A model generated the notes under the pieces. The model worked only from the letters and a program-made list of their open reading frames with translations. It was not told the origin of the DNA and ran no database searches. A DNA stretch of 64,000 nucleotides from Ancylobacter sp. WKF20 (GTDB lineage: Bacteria > Pseudomonadota > Alphaproteobacteria > Rhizobiales > Xanthobacteraceae): contig NZ_CP121679.1 of the NCBI RefSeq assembly GCF_029760895.1, positions 682,001 through 746,000 of the forward strand. Reading direction: 5' to 3'. This document shows positions 56,773-64,000 of the stretch, piece after piece. The stretch's first letter is position 1. Each line of letters begins with the position of its first letter. Position numbers and translations under genes: made by a program.

Positions 56773-57375
56773 ATGGCTGCCAAGCGCATTCTCATGATCG
56801 TCGGCGACTTCGTGGAAGATTACGAGGTCATGGTGCCGTTCCAGGCGCTGCTCGCCGTTGGCCACACCGTCCATGCGGTGTGTCCCGACAAGAAGGCCGG
56901 CGACAGTGTGAACACCGCGATCCATGACTTCGAGGGCCAGCAGACCTATTCGGAGAAGCGCGGCCATAACTTCGCGCTCAACGCCAGCTTCGCCGATATC
57001 GACCCGGCCCGTTACGACGCCCTGGTCATTCCCGGCGGCCGCGCGCCGGAATATCTGCGGATGAACGCCCGCGTCATCGAGATCGTCCGTCACTTCTTCG
57101 ACACCGCCAAGCCCGTCGCCGCGATCTGCCATGGCGCGCAGCTGCTGGCCGGCGCGCGCGTGCTGGAAGGGCGGACCTGCTCGGCCTATCCCGCCTGTCG
57201 CGCCGAGGTGGAACTTGCCGGCGGCATTTATGCCGACATCTCCATCGACGCTGCGGTGACCGACGGCAATCTGGTGAGCGCCCCGGCCTGGCCGGCACAC
57301 CCCGCGTGGATTGGCCAGTTCCTCACCGTGCTCGGCACGCGGATCGTGCATGAGGAGGTGCGGCAGGCGGCGTGA
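56773..57375 (+). CDS. DJ-1/PfpI family protein
   Basis: 200 residues. The nucleophile elbow places Cys119-His120 in [12 protein letters not shown]. An acidic residue in GDFVEDYE (near 15) fits the protease-like or glyoxalase-III-like active site of the family. Candidate roles are deglycase/glyoxalase, protease or stress chaperone; sequence alone does not choose among them. It begins 123 bp after the nusG terminator, with AGGGAGGACAAG ahead of ATG 56773. Together with the next gene it splits nusG from rplK. Confidence 0.88.
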   Translation: MAAKRILMIVGDFVEDYEVMVPFQALLAVGHTVHAVCPDKKAGDSVNTAIHDFEGQQTYSEKRGHNFALNASFADIDPARYDALVIPGGRAPEYLRMNARVIEIVRHFFDTAKPVAAICHGAQLLAGARVLEGRTCSAYPACRAEVELAGGIYADISIDAAVTDGNLVSAPAWPAHPAWIGQFLTVLGTRIVHEEVRQAA

Positions 57376-57492
57376 GCCGGCATGCCGTGCGCGTGACACA
57401 TCGCACGGCTTCGCCCGCGCGGCGAACGGGTCTATTCTGGCGGCGGCGGGCGTCCGGCCTGCCGCCGGCCATCCATCCCGAGGAGGCGACCC

Positions 57493-57870
57493 ATGTGCAA
57501 GCTCTTCATCGAGGCCGACCGCACGCTGTGGCAGACGCGGCTGAAGTCGGTGCGCCTCAGCGGCTTCTCGACCAGCGTGCGGCTGGAGAACCTCTATTGG
57601 CAGGTGCTGGAGGAGATCGCCCAGCGCGACGGGATGAGCGTCTCGCAGCTTCTGGCCAAGCTGCATGAGGAACTCACCTTCGCCCATGGCGAGGTCGAGA
57701 ACTTCGCCTCCTTCCTGCGCGTGTGCTGCGGGCGCTATCTCAGCCTTCAGCTCGAAGGCGACGTGCCGCGCGACATGGCGACACCGATCCGCAGCCTCGA
57801 CGCCGATGCGATCCTTGCCCGAGAGGCGGGACGTGCCCGCGGCGGGCGACGCCTGCCAGACGCGGCCTGA
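57493..57870 (+). CDS. Ribbon-helix-helix domain protein (RHH_4 type)
   Basis: 125 residues. The central part LKSVRLSGFSTSVRLENLYWQVLEEIAQRDGMSVSQLLAKLHEEL fits the ribbon-helix-helix DNA-binding fold: a short strand, then two helices (about residues 18-62). The C-terminal half is helical (ASFLRVCCGRYLSLQLEG) and ends in an Arg-rich tail. This group occurs widely in Rhizobiales and its DNA target is unknown. GAGGAGGCGACCC ahead of ATG 57493 is a strong ribosome-binding site. It is 117 bp after the PfpI gene on the same strand. Confidence 0.8.
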   Translation: MCKLFIEADRTLWQTRLKSVRLSGFSTSVRLENLYWQVLEEIAQRDGMSVSQLLAKLHEELTFAHGEVENFASFLRVCCGRYLSLQLEGDVPRDMATPIRSLDADAILAREAGRARGGRRLPDAA

Positions 57871-58098
57871 TCGGCGCTCGCAAAAGGGCAGGGGCCTTCC
57901 CCTGGCGCGCATTTTGCTGTAAGCGACCCTCGCATCCTAAGTGATGCCTACATCCGCGGGAGGCACGTCCGGTTCGCCAGCCGGAACACACGTGCCGCAA
58001 CCGCGACCCGGAACCCACGTCGCCCACGGCTCCACATGGCCGTGCCGGCGTGTTTTGTGCTGATGGCCTGGCAGCCGTCAGTGCAGCAGGAGCCTTTC

Positions 58099-58548
58099 AT
58101 GGCGAAGAAGATTACCGGCTATGTGAAGCTGCAGGTGCCGGCCGGCTCGGCCAACCCGGCCCCGCCGATCGGTCCCGCGCTCGGCCAGCGCGGCCTGAAC
58201 ATCATGGAATTCTGCAAGGCGTTCAACGCCCAGACCGCCCAGATGGAAAAGGGGATGCCGATCCCCGTCCTGATCACCGCGTATCAGGATCGTTCCTTCA
58301 CCTTCGAACTCAAGACCCCCCCGGTCTCCTACTTCCTGAAGAAGGCGGCGGGTCTGGTCACGAAGAAGAAGCCCGGCTCGGGCTCGAAGACCCCCGGCAA
58401 GGGCGGCTTCGTCGGCAAGATCTCGCAGGAGCAGATGCGCGAGATCGCGGCGATGAAGATGAAGGATCTGAACTGCGACACCGTCGAATCGGCGGTCCGC
58501 ATGATCGAGGGCTCCGCCCGTTCCATGGGCCTCGAAGTGGTGGGTTGA
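58099..58548 (+). CDS. rplK: 50S ribosomal protein L11
   Basis: 149 residues with a normal L11 N-terminal domain ([28 protein letters not shown]) and an rRNA-binding C-terminal domain ([24 protein letters not shown]). Part of the GTPase-associated centre. The start ATG at 58099 follows CAGCAGGAGCCTTTC. Five base pairs separate its stop from rplA, so translation is probably coupled. It begins the rplKAJL-rpoB cluster. Confidence 0.98.
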   Translation: MAKKITGYVKLQVPAGSANPAPPIGPALGQRGLNIMEFCKAFNAQTAQMEKGMPIPVLITAYQDRSFTFELKTPPVSYFLKKAAGLVTKKKPGSGSKTPGKGGFVGKISQEQMREIAAMKMKDLNCDTVESAVRMIEGSARSMGLEVVG

Positions 58549-58552
58549 GCTG

Positions 58553-59254
58553 ATGGCCAAGGTTTCCAAGCGTGTTCGCGCGGTGCGCGACGGTATCGAT
58601 CCGGTGAAGCTCTACGGTCTCGACGAGGCCCTGGTGCTGCTCAAGGAGCGTGCCACCGCCAAGTTCGACGAGACCATTGAGGTCGCGATGAATCTCGGCG
58701 TCGATCCCCGTCACGCCGACCAGATGGTCCGTGGCGTCTGCAACCTGCCGAATGGCTCGGGCCGCACCGTGCGCGTCGCCGTGTTCGCCCGTGGCGCCAA
58801 GGCTGATGAAGCCAAGGCGGCGGGTGCGGACATTGTCGGCGCCGAGGATCTGCTCGAGACCATCCAGGGCGGCACGATCGACTTCGATCGCTGCATCGCG
58901 ACCCCGGACCTCATGCCGCTGGTCGGTCGTCTCGGTAAGGTGCTCGGCCCGCGCGGCCTGATGCCGAACCCGAAGGTCGGCACCGTGACCATGGACGTCA
59001 AGGGCGCCGTCGAGGCGGCCAAGGGCGGCGCGGTCGAGTTCCGCGTCGAGAAGGCCGGCATCATCCACGCCGGCATCGGCAAGGCCTCGTTCCCGGTCGA
59101 CAAGCTTGCCGAGAACATCCGCGCCTTCGCTGACGCCGTGGTCAAGGCCAAGCCGACCGGCGCCAAGGGCAACTATGTCCAGCGCATAGCGGTGTCCTCG
59201 ACCATGGGCCCGGGCCTCAAGGTCGAGACCGCCTCGGTCCTGAACCCGGCCTGA
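58553..59254 (+). CDS. rplA: 50S ribosomal protein L1
   Basis: 233 residues, full-length. The signature [17 protein letters not shown] and the block [18 protein letters not shown] are present. L1 forms the mobile stalk near the E site and can repress its own operon by binding its mRNA. It follows rplK by 4 bp. A GC-rich hairpin (59268-59290) and then the long rplJ leader follow. Confidence 0.98.
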   Translation: MAKVSKRVRAVRDGIDPVKLYGLDEALVLLKERATAKFDETIEVAMNLGVDPRHADQMVRGVCNLPNGSGRTVRVAVFARGAKADEAKAAGADIVGAEDLLETIQGGTIDFDRCIATPDLMPLVGRLGKVLGPRGLMPNPKVGTVTMDVKGAVEAAKGGAVEFRVEKAGIIHAGIGKASFPVDKLAENIRAFADAVVKAKPTGAKGNYVQRIAVSSTMGPGLKVETASVLNPA

Positions 59255-59722
59255 TGACCCGATCCGGCGGCCCCGCGGGTCGCGGGGCCGTGATCGGCTC
59301 AGGGTGGATTTGTCAAGCCCCGGATGCTATCAGGGGTGACAAATCCAGAACGACCCTCTATATGGGCGGTTTCGCGCTCGGCGACGAGTCGGGCGCGAGT
59401 CGATTAAATTTGAGGCTTTCATCCGAATAAAATCGGATGGAGAGGCCGGTAGGGCTCGCCCTGCCGGCTTTAAGTCCTGTCCGAGACTGCCGGCGCCCCT
59501 CGTCCGAGGTGGCTTAATCCCGCAGGGGCCAGCATAGACGGGGTACGACCGCGTGAAAGGTTCCGGTTTTCCGGGACTTGGATTTCGGCTCGAACCAGCG
59601 CCTTGGCCGGTTTACCGGTTCCCAAGGGGACAGGATGCTAACCGTTGCCACCCTTCCGGGTGGTGACAAGGCGCAAACCCGGCGGGGAAGGCTTTCTTCC
59701 TCGCCACCGGAGAGCAAGTGAA
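59255..59722 (+). promoter_or_regulatory. Structured promoter/leader region of rplJL (L10 leader)
   Basis: 468 bp without a gene. Visible elements are: a CGGCCCCGCG/CGCGGGGCCG hairpin (59268-59290); a long inverted repeat GGATTTGTCA.../...TGACAAATCC (59306-59346) overlapping a -35-like TGACAA with TATATG 16 bp on; a CATCCGA-ATAAAA-TCGGATG stem (59420-59439); and a GCCGGTAGGG/CCCTGCCGGC stem (59446-59468). A leader bound by L10(L12)4 upstream of rplJ is established in other bacteria. Which of these parts binds it here is inference. Confidence 0.65.
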
Positions 59723-60241
59723 GTGGATCGAGCGCAAAAAGAAGAGCTCGTCACGTCGCTGTCCGATGTGTTCCAGAACACCTCGGTCGTCGTCGTGGCC
59801 CACTATTCCGGCCTCACCGTCGCCCAGATGTCGGCCCTGCGCCGTCAGATGAAGGCGGCCGGTGCGACCGTGAAGGTGGCGAAGAACCGCCTCGCGAAGA
59901 TCGCTCTCGAAGGTTCGGAAGTCGCACATGTCGCGGCCCTGCTGAAGGGTCCGACCATTATCGCTTATTCGAGCGATCCTGTTGCGGCTCCGAAGGTTGC
60001 CGTGGAGTTCGCCAAGACCAACGACAAGTTCGTGATTCTTGGCGGCGCCTTCGGCAAGGCGGCCCTGAATGTGGATGGTGTGAAGGCTCTGGCCACCATG
60101 CCGTCCCTTGATGAACTGCGTGCGAAGCTGGTTGGCCTTATCCAGGCCCCGGCGACCAAGATCGCCCAGCTCAGCACCGCGCCGGCGGCCAAGCTCGCCC
60201 GCGTGTTCGCGGCCTATGCCAAAGAGAACGAAGCCGCGTGA
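59723..60241 (+). CDS. rplJ: 50S ribosomal protein L10
   Basis: 172 residues beginning with a GTG start ([15 protein letters not shown]), the standard length for alphaproteobacteria. The RNA-binding N-terminal domain ([31 protein letters not shown]) is followed by the helix spine that anchors L7/L12 dimers at the C-terminus ([18 protein letters not shown]). The open frame extends upstream to about 59645, but that part is leader RNA. AGAGCAAGTGAA ahead of the start serves as a weak ribosome-binding site. L10 is expected to regulate this operon through the leader. Confidence 0.96.
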   Translation: MDRAQKEELVTSLSDVFQNTSVVVVAHYSGLTVAQMSALRRQMKAAGATVKVAKNRLAKIALEGSEVAHVAALLKGPTIIAYSSDPVAAPKVAVEFAKTNDKFVILGGAFGKAALNVDGVKALATMPSLDELRAKLVGLIQAPATKIAQLSTAPAAKLARVFAAYAKENEAA

Positions 60242-60291
60242 GGCTTTACCGGTAATACTGGTTCGAACCGAAATCCAAGGACTTAAGTAAA

Positions 60292-60666
<375 letters not shown>

Positions 60667-60682
60667 TCTGACGATCATTTCG

Positions 60683-60708
60683 AGGCCGCCGGTTTCCCCC
60701 GGCGGCCT
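60683..60708 (+). terminator. Attenuator hairpin between rplL and rpoB
   Basis: AGGCCGCCGG (60683-60692) pairs with CCGGCGGCCT (60699-60708) over a 6-base loop, followed by CTGCCTTCG without a U-tract. In many bacteria a partial terminator or RNase III site here lowers rpoBC relative to rplJL. The remaining 240 bp to rpoB hold no gene. Confidence 0.6.
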
Positions 60709-60947
60709 CTGCCTTCGTCCACCGCCCTGGCGGGATGGGACGAGGCGGGAGGCCCCCGACGGCTTCCCCGACGATCCCGATGATGGGGGTCGTCCGGCGA
60801 GCCGTCGGATGCGCAACCCGGCAGGAGCGGCACAGTGTGCCGCGACCTGCCCGTATTGTTGCATGTGTGATGCGTCATCGCGGCTGTTGGGCATCTGCCC
60901 CTTGGAGCGGCTGACGCGACGGTTTTTCGGACGGAGCGAGGAGCGAC

Positions 60948-64000
<3,053 letters not shown>

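Noticed and set aside
59268..59290. Intrinsic terminator after rplA
   Set aside because: The stem is strong but no T-tract follows, so it is described as a hairpin in the leader region instead.

Overview
The window is a 64 kb piece of a high-GC bacterial chromosome. Almost all of it is densely packed core-genome coding sequence. No insertion sequence, prophage, integrase, rRNA gene or CRISPR array was seen. The aapJQMP amino-acid transporter beside a divergent metC, the order tuf - tRNA-Trp - secE - nusG - rplKAJL - rpoB, the TamA/TamB pair and many DUF families typical of rhizobial relatives point to an alphaproteobacterium of the Hyphomicrobiales. A Xanthobacteraceae-like lineage such as Ancylobacter/Starkeya is my inference; no marker was searched against a database.

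Layout. 1-6.2 kb: the 3' end of a urea ABC transporter (urtE), then a complete urease operon ureD-ureAB (gamma and beta subunits fused)-ureC-ureE-ureF-ureG. UreE carries an exceptionally long His-rich tail. 6.3-10.5 kb: a GAF-PAS-GGDEF-EAL protein and an ArnT-like membrane glycosyltransferase. 10.5-16.5 kb: metC diverging from aapJQMP, which has a hairpin after aapJ and a strong terminator after aapP. 16.5-23.1 kb: an intergenic palindromic repeat, methionine aminopeptidase, a sulfurtransferase, an AlaX/cysteine synthase pair, photolyase and a short-chain dehydrogenase. 23.1-29.4 kb: tamB and tamA. 29.4-38.0 kb: mostly single genes (ParA-like ATPase, L,D-transpeptidase, flavin reductase, nitroreductase, secreted hypothetical proteins, DUF2336, NAD kinase, CutA, DUF3297, a metallo-beta-lactamase-fold protein). 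38.1-42.4 kb: a four-gene polyamine-type ABC transporter interrupted twice by palindromic repeats. 42.9-51.8 kb: TerC, a sulfite-oxidase-like enzyme, an Ala/Ser-rich membrane protein, a methyltransferase, tRNA-Thr, a Cys-repeat secreted protein next to an OmpA-family protein, a RidA protein, an MHS-type major facilitator and an RlmB-type methyltransferase.

52-64 kb is the translation/transcription super-locus: tRNA-Tyr, tRNA-Gly, tuf, tRNA-Trp, secE, nusG, rplK, rplA, rplJ, rplL and the first 1017 codons of rpoB. Two gene pairs lie inside this normally tight block. One is a TetR regulator with a divergent DUF3313 lipoprotein, sharing a near-perfect operator-like palindrome, between tRNA-Gly and tuf. 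The other is a DJ-1/PfpI protein with a ribbon-helix-helix protein, between nusG and rplK.

I did not find a clearly new defence or mobile system. The observations most worth follow-up are the UreE tail, the tufB-locus insertions, the Cys-repeat/OmpA pair, the structured rplJ leader and the repeats inside the polyamine transporter operon.
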